Of a stretch of DNA of 49,233 nucleotides, positions 41,983 through 49,233 are shown one piece after another (positions within the stretch are counted from its first letter, which is position 1; every line of letters begins with the position of its first letter). Source of the stretch: Streptomyces sp. ST2-7A (GTDB lineage: Bacteria > Actinomycetota > Actinomycetes > Streptomycetales > Streptomycetaceae). The translations under genes and the position numbers were made by a program. The stretch lies in contig NZ_JAJUWS010000047.1 of assembly GCF_021390475.1 (NCBI RefSeq), positions 1 to 49,233 of the forward strand, read 5' to 3'. The notes under the pieces are model-generated. The model was not told the DNA's origin and ran no database searches. It saw nothing but the letters and a program-made list of their open reading frames with translations.

Positions 41983-43769
41983 GACCGGGCCCCCGATCGG
42001 CCCTCGCCCGGGGCGGGCCCGGGACCGCCGGTCGGGTCGGCGGCCGGACCACCGGCCGGATCGACGGTCGGACCGCCATCGGGCCGACTTCCCGTCCCCG
42101 CCGGGGTTTCCCCATCGCCCTCGCGCAGCGGGACCCGCACGCCGCGCGCGTCCGCCACCCGTCCGGCCTCCGGGTAGCCGGCGTCCACGTGCCGGATCAC
42201 CCCCATGCCGGGATCGTTGGTGAGCACCCGCCGGATCTTCTCCCCGGCCAGGGGTGTGCCGTCGGCGACGGTGACCTGCCCGGCGTGCAGGGAGCGGCCG
42301 ATGCCCACCCCGCCGCCGTTGTGGATCGAGACCCAGGAGGCGCCGGAGGCGACGTTGACCATGGCGTTGAGCAGTGGCCAGTCCGCGATGGCGTCGGAGC
42401 CGTCCCGCATCGCCTCGGTCTCCCGGTAGGGGGAGGCGACCGAGCCGCAGTCCAGGTGGTCCCGACCGATGACGATCGGGGCGGCCAGTTCACCGGAGGC
42501 GACCATGTCGTTGAACCGCTCGCCCGCGCGGTCCCGTTCGCCCTGTCCCAGCCAGCAGATCCGGGAGGGCAGGCCCTGGAAGCGCACCCGCTCGCCGGCG
42601 GTGCGGATCCAGCGGGCCAGCGGCTCGTTGTCGGGGAACAGGTCGAGCACCGCCCGGTCGGTGGCCGCGATGTCGGCGGCGTCCCCGCTCAGGGCGGCCC
42701 AGCGGAAGGGACCCTTCCCCTCGCAGAACAGCGGTCGGATGTAGGCGGGGACGAATCCGGGGTAGTCGAAGGCGCGTGCGCAGCCGCCGAGTCGGGCCTC
42801 GGCCCGCAGCGAGTTCCCGTAGTCGAAGACCTCGGCTCCGGCGTCCAGGAAGCCGACCATCGCGTCGACGTGCGCGGCCATCGACTCACGGGCCCGGCGG
42901 GTGAACTCCTCCGGCTTCTCCCGCCCGTACTCCGCCATCTCATGGAGGGGAACCCCGACGGGCAGATAGGCGAGCGGGTCGTGGGCGCTGGTCTGGTCGG
43001 TGACGACGTCCACCGGCGTGCCGGCGGCGAGCAGGCGGGGCAGCACCTCGGCGGCGTTGCCGACCACGGCCACCGACAGCGGCGCGCGCCGGGCCCGGGC
43101 GTCCTCCACCAGGCGCAGGGCGTGGTCGAGGTCGTCGGCCCGAGTGTCGAGGTAGCCGTGTTCCAGACGGCGCTCCACCGCGCGCGGGTCGCACTCCACG
43201 CACAGCACCACCCCGCCGTTGAGGGTGACCGCCAGGGGTTGGGCGCCGCCCATGCCGCCGAGCCCGGCGGTGACGGTGAGGGTGCCGGCGAGGGAGCCAC
43301 CGAACCGCTTGGCCGCCACGGCGGCGAAGGTCTCGTAGGTGCCCTGGAGGATGCCCTGGGTTCCGATGTAGATCCAGGACCCGGCGGTCATCTGCCCGTA
43401 CATGGTCAGGCCGAGGCCCTCCAACCGGCGGAACTCCTCCGGCGTGGACCACTCCCCCACCAGGTTGGAGTTGGCGATGAGGACCCGGGGCGCCCATTCG
43501 TGGGTGGTCATCACGCCCACCGGACGGCCGGACTGCACGAGCATCGTCTCGTCGGGGCGCAGGTCGGTGAGGGTGCGGACCATGGCGTCGAATGAGGCCC
43601 AGTCACGGGCGGCCTTCCCGGAGCCGCCGTAGACCACCAACCGTTCGGGGTGTTCGGCGACCTCGGGGTCGAGGTTGTTGCACAGCATCCGGAGGGCGGC
43701 CTCCTGGGGCCAGCCCCGGGCGGTGAGCCGGGTGCCTCGTGCCGCGCGGACGGTGCGGGGTCCTGCCAT
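41979..43769 (-). CDS. hutU: Urocanate hydratase
   Basis: Hydrates urocanate to imidazolonepropionate using tightly bound NAD+. Motifs: 'QGILQGTYETFAAVAAKRFG', 'LTVTAGLGGMGGAQPLAVTL', 'RPLFCEGKGPFRWAALSGD' (active-site region), 'IVIGRDHLDCGSVASPYRET' and 'NVASGASWVSIHNGGGVGIG'. ATG 43769 has GGGAGG upstream. The normal protein ends near 'VPLREGD'; here about 45 Gly/Pro/Asp-rich residues follow. First gene of the coupled hutU-amidohydrolase-hutF set. Confidence 0.96.
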   Translation of the reverse strand: MAGPRTVRAARGTRLTARGWPQEAALRMLCNNLDPEVAEHPERLVVYGGSGKAARDWASFDAMVRTLTDLRPDETMLVQSGRPVGVMTTHEWAPRVLIANSNLVGEWSTPEEFRRLEGLGLTMYGQMTAGSWIYIGTQGILQGTYETFAAVAAKRFGGSLAGTLTVTAGLGGMGGAQPLAVTLNGGVVLCVECDPRAVERRLEHGYLDTRADDLDHALRLVEDARARRAPLSVAVVGNAAEVLPRLLAAGTPVDVVTDQTSAHDPLAYLPVGVPLHEMAEYGREKPEEFTRRARESMAAHVDAMVGFLDAGAEVFDYGNSLRAEARLGGCARAFDYPGFVPAYIRPLFCEGKGPFRWAALSGDAADIAATDRAVLDLFPDNEPLARWIRTAGERVRFQGLPSRICWLGQGERDRAGERFNDMVASGELAAPIVIGRDHLDCGSVASPYRETEAMRDGSDAIADWPLLNAMVNVASGASWVSIHNGGGVGIGRSLHAGQVTVADGTPLAGEKIRRVLTNDPGMGVIRHVDAGYPEAGRVADARGVRVPLREGDGETPAGTGSRPDGGPTVDPAGGPAADPTGGPGPAPGEGRSGARS

Positions 43770-44433
43770 GGACTGCCTCCCGGGTGGCGCCGGGCCGACG
43801 ACGGACCGTGCCCGCCGCGCCGCGCGCCCTCGCACTGAATTATTCACTCACTCTACGGACTGAATGAAACTCGTCAACAGAGTCACGGGCCCGTTCCCGG
43901 GGCCGGTCGACCCGGCGTACGGCCCCGCCGGTCGGACTCGCTCGGAGCCGGGGGCCGGTACCTCCCGGTGCCCCGTCGGGCGTTCCGGAAACACCGACGG
44001 CGGCCGGAACCGGCCGGAGCCGGGAACGGTGGGACCGCCGGCCCCGACGTCGTGTGGCCGGCCGACCGGTGGGGCCCGCGCCGAAGACCGGGAAACGGCG
44101 CCGGCCCCACCGGGACACCGTCCGTCCCCCTCCATCGAAACCCGGGGCGACGCGACCGGCGACCCACCCCACCGGAGGAGGGCACCGCCCCGGCGGGGAA
44201 CGGCGACCGCGCGCATCCGACGGAAGCGGTGACGTGCCGCCCACCGGCGGGCCCGGCCGGCCGCACACGAACCCCGGAACGGGACCCCGGAAACCGCCGG
44301 GTCGCGGAGCGGCGGGGGGAACCGGCCCCGGCGTGCGCGGTGGACCGGCCCCGCCGGCGGCCCACCGTCACCGGGACCGCGCCGCCGGCCACGACCCCGG
44401 CCCGCCGGTCGGGCCGAGGGGACCGTGCCCGAC
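43770..44433. other. hutU upstream region
   Basis: 664 bp between the RpiR regulator stop and hutU. The AT-rich part next to hutU (43836-43870) contains the promoter/operator candidate listed separately; the remainder is GC-rich with chance ORFs on both strands and no recognised gene. Confidence 0.5.
43836..43870 (-). promoter_or_regulatory. hutU promoter/operator candidate
   Basis: TGAATTATTCA (43836-43846) is an 11-bp palindrome centred on one base; TGAATGAA (43861-43868) repeats the half-site 25 bp away. These AT-rich symmetric words stand out in GC-rich DNA about 70-100 bp upstream of the hutU start and suit an RpiR-type regulator or the core promoter (TAATTC on the minus strand as a -10). 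Confidence 0.5.
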
Positions 44434-45345
44434 TCACTCCACGAACAGTCCGCGTTCGGCGGCCCGCGTCTCGAACCGTTCCAACCGGCCCTCCGCACCG
44501 GGCAGCACGTCGCACATCGCCTCCAGCAGGACCCTGCCCAGCATCATCGGCGCGCACGCGGTGTCGAAGGACAGCGCCGTGCCCACGGCCGCCGGCAGCA
44601 CCAGGTCACCGGGCTCGGCCACCGGGGGGAAAGCCGTGTCGGCGACCAGCACCACCCGCAGCCCCGACGTACGGGCGGCGGCCAGCGCCGGCCCCACCTC
44701 GCGCGGGTACCGGGGCAGCGCGAAGCACAGCAGGGCTCCGGCCCCGGCGACGGCGGCGGCCTCGATCCGGTCGATCAGTTCGCTGCCACCCGTCGTCAAC
44801 GGCCGGACATCGGGGTGGACCTTGGCCGCGAACCAGGCGAAGCCTGCGGCCTGGGCGGCGGCGGCCCGCAGCCCCAGCACCGGCAGCGGACGGGAGGCCG
44901 CCAACAGTCCGGCGGCCTCCTCGACCGGCCGGGGGTCGGCCAACAGCGCCGCCAGCTGCCGCAGGTGTTCCAGCTCGGCCAGGACGGCCTGTTGCCGGGG
45001 GTTGGCGCCGGTCGCGGACGGGTCCCCGACGGTGTCCGCACCGGTCCCGCCCTCCCCCGTGCCACTCTCCCGCGCCGGGCCCGCGCCGGTGCCGGGGCCC
45101 GTTCCGGGCTGCCGGTCCGGGTCGCGCAGCGCGCGGCGCAGCGCCGGATACCCGTCGTAGCCGAGGGCCACGGCGAAGCGGGTGACCGAGGGTTGGCTGA
45201 CGCCGGCGGCCCGGGCCACCTCCACGCTGGAGAGGTAGGGCGCGTCGGCCGCCCGCCGCACCAGGCAGTGCGCGATGCGCCGCTGGACCGGGGTCAGCCG
45301 TCGGCCCTCGAAGAACTTCAGCAGTCTCGCGCTCGCCTCGTCCAC
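44434..45345 (-). CDS. MurR/RpiR family transcriptional regulator
   Basis: The 303-aa regulator has an N-terminal RpiR HTH ('SSVEVARAAGVSQPSVTRFA', about residues 38-60), a Gly/Thr/Pro-rich linker of about 35 residues, and a C-terminal SIS domain ('PLPVLGLRAAAAQAAGFAWF', 'GALLCFALPRYPREVGPALA') that normally binds a phosphosugar or related effector. Position upstream of hutU on the same strand suggests control of histidine utilisation. GTG 45345 follows TAGACT by about 9 nt, which suggests a leaderless message. Confidence 0.88.
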   Translation of the reverse strand: MDEASARLLKFFEGRRLTPVQRRIAHCLVRRAADAPYLSSVEVARAAGVSQPSVTRFAVALGYDGYPALRRALRDPDRQPGTGPGTGAGPARESGTGEGGTGADTVGDPSATGANPRQQAVLAELEHLRQLAALLADPRPVEEAAGLLAASRPLPVLGLRAAAAQAAGFAWFAAKVHPDVRPLTTGGSELIDRIEAAAVAGAGALLCFALPRYPREVGPALAAARTSGLRVVLVADTAFPPVAEPGDLVLPAAVGTALSFDTACAPMMLGRVLLEAMCDVLPGAEGRLERFETRAAERGLFVE

Positions 45346-45649
45346 GGGCCCGAGTCTAGGCAGCGGCACCGTCCCCCGCCGGTTCCCGGTCCCCGCCGGC
45401 CCGGGTATCCGGTGACCGGGACCCGGGCGCCGACCCGCGCCGGTTCCCCGCCCGCCCCCGTCGGGGATCGGCGGGCGACCGGGTGGTGGGCGGCGGCATC
45501 CCGGCGGCCCACCGACCCCGATCGGCGGGGCGATCGGCGGAGCGACCGGGTGGTGGCACCCCGCTCCCCGGCGGGGGACGGGAACCGGAGGTCGGATAGG
45601 GGGGTTGGCCCCAGTGCGCGAGGGCTCCGCCGTCCCTAGCGTGGTCGTC

Positions 45650-46084
45650 ATGAGCAACCGGAATCCGGAGCTGCGGAAGGACCTCGACGCCGCCGTGCAA
45701 ACCCGCAAGGAACTGGGTGAGAACTACGAGGCGGCGCTGATCGAGTCCTTCCTCGAGAAGCTCGACGAACGCATCGACGAGACGGTGGACCGCGCCGTGG
45801 ACAAGCGGCTGCGGCGCCGACTGGCCGAACAGCAGGTGGTCGGCGGCGGGCCCGCCTCCATGGGGGATCGGAACTGGCGGGGCCCGGCCCCGGCCTTCGC
45901 GCTGGCGGCGATGTCGCTGCTGTTCGCGATCCCGCTGTCGGCGATCGCCGCCTCCCATGTGGGCTTCCTCGGCCTGCTGGTGGCCTGGGGCGGCATCGTG
46001 GGGGTCAACGCCTGCTACGCCTCCATCGCCAACACGCAGCGCGGGCGCACCGAGCGGCGGGCCCGCGACGATCAGCGGTGGTGA
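45650..46084 (+). CDS. Small integral membrane protein, unknown function
   Basis: The 144-aa protein has a charged, helical N-terminal half ('ELRKDLDAAVQTRKELGENY', 'SFLEKLDERIDETVDRAVDK'), probably cytosolic and possibly coiled-coil, then two membrane helices ('APAFALAAMSLLFAIPLSAI', 'VGFLGLLVAWGGIVGVNACY') and a basic tail. No family function known to me. ATG 45650 follows CCTAGCGT closely, so the message may be leaderless. It is divergent from the RpiR gene and convergent with cystathionine beta-synthase. Confidence 0.75.
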   Translation: MSNRNPELRKDLDAAVQTRKELGENYEAALIESFLEKLDERIDETVDRAVDKRLRRRLAEQQVVGGGPASMGDRNWRGPAPAFALAAMSLLFAIPLSAIAASHVGFLGLLVAWGGIVGVNACYASIANTQRGRTERRARDDQRW

Positions 46085-46507
46085 GTCGGGGCCCCGCCCC
46101 CCCCGCGGGGGTGGGCGGGGCACCGGGGCCGCATCGGGAGATGAAAGGTGTGAACGCGGGGACCGCCGCACCCCGGCGCGAGCGCCAGGGGCGGGACGAC
46201 GGCGGTCCCCGCGGGGGACGGTGATCGGGTCGGGATCACCGTCCGGGCGTCCGTGGAGGTCCGGGAGCCGCTCCGGAAGTCCTTGACGCCGACATCCAGA
46301 ACTCTGCCCGACGGGTGTTAAGCGGGCATTGCCTTACCGTGACGCCCCGGAATCAATTACCGGGGCATGGGCCGGCGGCCCCGCCCCGGGCACCGGGGAG
46401 GAGCCGCCGGAACACGGTGCCGCCCTGCCCCGGCGGCACCGACCACGGCACCGAACGCCACACCGGAGGCCACGTCACCGAAGCCGGCGGCGGCCCCGAC
46501 GAGCAGC
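46085..46507. other. Convergent intergenic region with hairpins
   Basis: 423 bp, no gene seen. Hairpins are listed at 46156-46244; another (GCCCCGG 46344-46350, CCGGGGC 46360-46366, 9-nt AT-rich loop) lies closer to the cystathionine beta-synthase end. Confidence 0.5.
46156..46244. terminator. Two consecutive terminator-like hairpins
   Basis: Stem 1: 13 bp between 46156-46168 and 46200-46212. Stem 2: GGACGGTGATC (46216-46226) with GATCACCGTCC (46234-46244), 7-nt loop. Placed between convergent genes. Confidence 0.6.
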
Positions 46508-47884
46508 TCAGCGGGCCAGGAAGGCCAGCAGGTCCTGCCGGCTGACCACACCGGTGGGCTTGCCCTCCACCAGCACGATCGCCGCGTCGGCGGCACCGAG
46601 GGCGGTCATCAGATCGGCCACCGGCTCGCCGGCGCCCACCTGCGGCAGCGGCGCGCTCATGTGCTTCTCCAGGGGGTCCTCCAGCGCGGCCCGCTCGGTG
46701 AAGAGCGCCTCCAGCAGGTCGCGCTCAACGACCGAGCCGACCACCTCGGCCGCCATCACGTCGGGGTGTCCGGCGCCGGGCTTGACCACCGGCATCTGGG
46801 AGACGCCGTACTCGCGCAGCACCTCGATGGCCTGGCCGACGGTCTCCTCGGGGTGCATGTGCACCAGCGAGGGCATCTCCCCCTGCTTGCGGCCGAGCAC
46901 GTCGCCGACCCGGGTCTCCGGCTCGCCGCCCTCGAGGAAGCCGTAGTCGGCCATCCACTCGTCGTTGAAGATCTTGCTGAGGTAGCCGCGCCCGCCGTCG
47001 GGGAGCAGGACCACCACCACGTCGTCGGGGCCCAGCGGCCGGGCGACCTCGAGGGCTGCGGCCACCGCCATGCCGCAGGAACCGCCGACCAGCAGGCCCT
47101 CCTCGCGGGCGAGGCGGCGGGTCATGCGGAAGGAGTCGCGGTCGGAGACGGCGACGATGTCGTCGGCGATCTCCCGGTCGTAGGCGTCGGGCCAGAAGTC
47201 CTCGCCCACGCCCTCCACCAGGTAGGGGCGACCGGAGCCGCCGGAGTACACCGAGCCCTCGGGGTCGGCGCCGATGACCCGCACCCGGCCGTCGCTCGCC
47301 TCCTTGAGGTAGCGGCCGGTGCCGCTGATGGTGCCGCCGGTGCCGACGCCGGCGACGAAGTGCGTGATCCGCCCCTCGGTCTGGTCCCACAGTTCGGGGC
47401 CGGTGGTCTCGTAGTGGGAGCGGGGGTTGTTCGGGTTGCTGTACTGGTCCGGCTTCCACGCGTCGGGGATCTCCCGGACGAGGCGGTCGGACACGTTGTA
47501 GTACGAGTCGGGGTGCTCGGGGTCCACCGCGGTGGGGCAGACCACGACCTCGGCCCCGTAGGCGCGCAGGACGTTGATCTTGTCGGTGGAGACCTTGTCG
47601 GGGCAGACGAAGACGCAGCGGTACCCCTTGCGCTGGGCGACGATGGCCAGCCCCACCCCGGTGTTGCCGGAGGTCGGCTCGACGATCGTGCCGCCGGGGA
47701 GCAGTTCGCCGGATGCCTCCGCCGCCTCGATCATCCTCAGGGCGATGCGGTCCTTCACCGATCCGCCCGGGTTGAAGTACTCGACCTTGGCGAGGACGGT
47801 GGCCTCGATCCCCTCCGTGACGCCGGTGAGCTTCAGCAGCGGGGTGTTGCCGACAAGGTCGATCATCGACTCGTGATACTGCAC
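46508..47884 (-). CDS. Cystathionine beta-synthase
   Basis: PLP enzyme joining serine and homocysteine to cystathionine in reverse transsulfuration. The 458-aa protein has the PLP lysine in 'FNPGGSVKDRIALRMIEAA' (Lys44), 'VEPTSGNTGVGLAIVA', 'GVGTGGTISGTGRYLKEA' and 'LLVGGSCGMAVAAALEVA', then two CBS domains at about 335-458 ('LVHMHPEETVGQAIEVLREY', 'VVSRQDLLAFLAR'). CBS domains often bind adenosyl ligands. The start is GTG 47884 (VQYHESMIDLVGNTP) with GGAG upstream, matching homologues; the frame extends to 47929 without similarity. Confidence 0.94.
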   Translation of the reverse strand: MQYHESMIDLVGNTPLLKLTGVTEGIEATVLAKVEYFNPGGSVKDRIALRMIEAAEASGELLPGGTIVEPTSGNTGVGLAIVAQRKGYRCVFVCPDKVSTDKINVLRAYGAEVVVCPTAVDPEHPDSYYNVSDRLVREIPDAWKPDQYSNPNNPRSHYETTGPELWDQTEGRITHFVAGVGTGGTISGTGRYLKEASDGRVRVIGADPEGSVYSGGSGRPYLVEGVGEDFWPDAYDREIADDIVAVSDRDSFRMTRRLAREEGLLVGGSCGMAVAAALEVARPLGPDDVVVVLLPDGGRGYLSKIFNDEWMADYGFLEGGEPETRVGDVLGRKQGEMPSLVHMHPEETVGQAIEVLREYGVSQMPVVKPGAGHPDVMAAEVVGSVVERDLLEALFTERAALEDPLEKHMSAPLPQVGAGEPVADLMTALGAADAAIVLVEGKPTGVVSRQDLLAFLAR

Positions 47885-47996
47885 AGTGGTCTCCGCGGGT
47901 TCCGGGCGGGTCGTGTCCGCCCACTGCACAGCACTGTAGGGGGCGGGGGCGGGGCGCGGCCTCCCGTGCCTCCGGGCGGGCCCGGGCGATCATGGG

Positions 47997-49233
47997 GTGA
48001 CGGGCGTGCGGGAGCGGTTCGGGACGGAACGGTCCGCGGGTCCGGGGCCGGCGTCGGCCGCGCGAGGACGCCCGGTCGGGTCGAGGCGCGGGTGGGAGGC
48101 GGGGACGACGGTGACGGATTCCGGATTCGGCAGGGCGTTCGGCAGGACGTTCGACAGGGCGTCGGGGGCGGTGTTCCGGTCGGCCGGGAGCACGGCGGTG
48201 GGGACACCGGGCGCCGGACTGATGCGACGGGCGGCCACGGTCGCCGCGTACGGCGGCGGGGGCCTCGGGGTGCTGGGCGGGGTGACGCTCGGGGTGTTGA
48301 TGACCGAGGCGCTGTTCGCGCGGCGGATCATCGGACCGAACGAGGACGAACCACCGGCGGCCGACGGGATGTACGGGCGCGAGTTCGTCCCGCCGGGACA
48401 CCCGGCGGCGCCGTGGCGGCTGGGCTTCCTCGGCGATTCGACGGCGGCCGGTCTGGGCGTGTACCGGCCGGCGGAGACGCCGGGCGCGTTGCTGGCCACC
48501 GGGCTCGCCGCGGTCTCCGAGCGTCCGGTGCGGCTGCGGAACGTGGCGCTCTCCGGGGCGTCCTCCGAGGACCTGGAACGCCAGGTCTCCCTTCTCCTCG
48601 GCACCGACGCCGACGCCCGGGCCGGCACCGGGCCGGGCTCCGCTCCCGGCGGTGACCGGCCGCCGGAGGTGTGCGTGATCATGATCGGCGCCAACGACGT
48701 CACCGGACGGCTGCCGCCCGCGCGGTCGGTGGCGCTGCTGGCGGCCGCCGTCCGTCGACTGCGGGAGGCGGGCAGTCACGTGATCGTGGGCACCTGTCCG
48801 GACATCGGGTCGGTGGAGCCGTTGGCGCCGCCGCTGCACTGGGTGGCCCGGCGGCTGTGTCGGCGGTTGGCGACCGCGCAGACCATCGTGACGGTGGAAC
48901 TGGGCGGCCGGACGGTCTCCCTGGGGGATCTGCTGGGGCCCGAGTTCGCCGCCAACCCGCGCGAGATGTTCGGCCCCGACCGGTACCACCCCTCGGCCGA
49001 GGGGTACCGGGCGGTGGCGATGGCGATGCTTCCGACGCTCTGCGCGGCGTTGGGGGTGTGGCCGGAGCCGGAGCGGGTGGAGCCGGCGCGCGGGGAGTCG
49101 GTGCTGCGGGTCGCGGACGCCGCCGCGGCGGCCGTCGCGGAGAGCGGCAGCGAGGTGTTCGCCACCGGTCCGGTCGGGCCGGGGAACCGCGGCCGGCGGC
49201 GGGCGTTGCTCAAGCACCGTCGGCAGCGGCGGG
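47997..49233 (+). CDS. SGNH/GDSL hydrolase, cut by window edge
   Basis: Serine hydrolase of the SGNH clan: 'LGFLGDSTAAGLGV' (catalytic Ser), 'NVALSGASSEDL' (Gly block), 'VIMIGANDVTG' (Asn block) and 'DRYHPSAEGYRAVAMAM' (Asp and His). A hydrophobic segment 'AAYGGGGLGVLGGVTLGVLM' suggests membrane anchoring or export, with an esterase or lipase role at the surface. The reading frame is open from GTG 47997 to the last base. Starts at GTG 48111 or ATG 48222 (MRRAATVAAYGGG) are also possible; the last gives the most family-like N-terminus. The C-terminus beyond 49233 is not in the window. Confidence 0.85.
   Translation, partial: MTGVRERFGTERSAGPGPASAARGRPVGSRRGWEAGTTVTDSGFGRAFGRTFDRASGAVFRSAGSTAVGTPGAGLMRRAATVAAYGGGGLGVLGGVTLGVLMTEALFARRIIGPNEDEPPAADGMYGREFVPPGHPAAPWRLGFLGDSTAAGLGVYRPAETPGALLATGLAAVSERPVRLRNVALSGASSEDLERQVSLLLGTDADARAGTGPGSAPGGDRPPEVCVIMIGANDVTGRLPPARSVALLAAAVRRLREAGSHVIVGTCPDIGSVEPLAPPLHWVARRLCRRLATAQTIVTVELGGRTVSLGDLLGPEFAANPREMFGPDRYHPSAEGYRAVAMAMLPTLCAALGVWPEPERVEPARGESVLRVADAAAAAVAESGSEVFATGPVGPGNRGRRRALLKHRRQRR

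Noticed and set aside
38147..42223. A 1358-codon open frame on the plus strand
   Set aside because: It lies antisense to hutI, hutF and the M20 amidohydrolase, which carry clear family motifs; its translation is repetitive Arg/Gly/Pro/Ser. Long antisense frames are expected at this GC content.
37129..45345. Biosynthetic gene cluster
   Set aside because: Genes here are standard histidine catabolism, transport and regulation; no synthase, NRPS, PKS, RiPP or terpene enzyme was seen in the window.

Overview
The window is high-GC DNA with Streptomyces-type coding bias, GTG starts and 4-bp operon overlaps. Its family content is also typical of streptomycetes: LytR-CpsA-Psr protein, SigB/F-type sigma factor with partner-switching genes, Scr1/DUF397 regulator pair, c-di-AMP riboswitch before a LysM/M23 hydrolase, and a hut cluster. 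From memory, the backbone order (LCP, UDP-glucose dehydrogenase, acyl-CoA dehydrogenase, purK-purE, two-component pair, sigI region, hut genes, cystathionine beta-synthase) resembles the SCO3040s-SCO3070s of S. coelicolor. I could not align it, so this is recall.

Layout: 0.6-8.4 kb is backbone: AlkA-like DNA glycosylase, thioesterase, LCP protein, VOC protein, CGNR regulator, UDP-glucose dehydrogenase and acyl-CoA dehydrogenase. A 64-bp perfect palindrome lies between the VOC and CGNR genes. 8.4-22.3 kb is an accessory, partly lower-GC and eroded region. It holds a phosphotransferase / glycine-rich-domain protein / unknown gene group on the minus strand, an Scr1-type regulator with DUF397 protein, a frameshifted Tat/TPR-like gene and a stand-alone PD-(D/E)XK-like protein. 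It also holds a frameshifted TMEM175 gene whose 3' end is duplicated (198 bp, identical) around an HTH-PIN toxin-antitoxin cassette. Further right are a GNAT acetyltransferase, a Phd antitoxin with a truncated RelE, a truncated tyrosine integrase, an aldo/keto reductase with a divergent TetR regulator, a Tn3 transposase tail and an ABC permease tail.

22.3-34 kb returns to backbone: LysM/M23 hydrolase with riboswitch, GrpB protein, the overlapping purK-purE-dipeptidase operon, GtrA, a response regulator/histidine kinase pair, and prsI-arsI-sigI-like genes. 34.4-49.2 kb carries a MOSC protein, an MFS exporter, a histidine-utilisation cluster (RpiR regulator, hutU, M20 amidohydrolase, hutF, hutI), a small membrane protein, cystathionine beta-synthase and an SGNH hydrolase cut by the window edge.

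Most notable: the toxin-antitoxin cassette bounded by a perfect target-gene duplication, the 64-bp palindrome, a frameshift that looks templated by a nearby inverted repeat, and proline/glycine/alanine-rich extensions or inserts in many housekeeping enzymes. One of these extensions contains an in-frame 132-bp-period duplication. I did not find a complete new defence or biosynthetic system. The best candidates are the minus-strand 9.1-11.3 kb gene group and the stand-alone nuclease-like gene.
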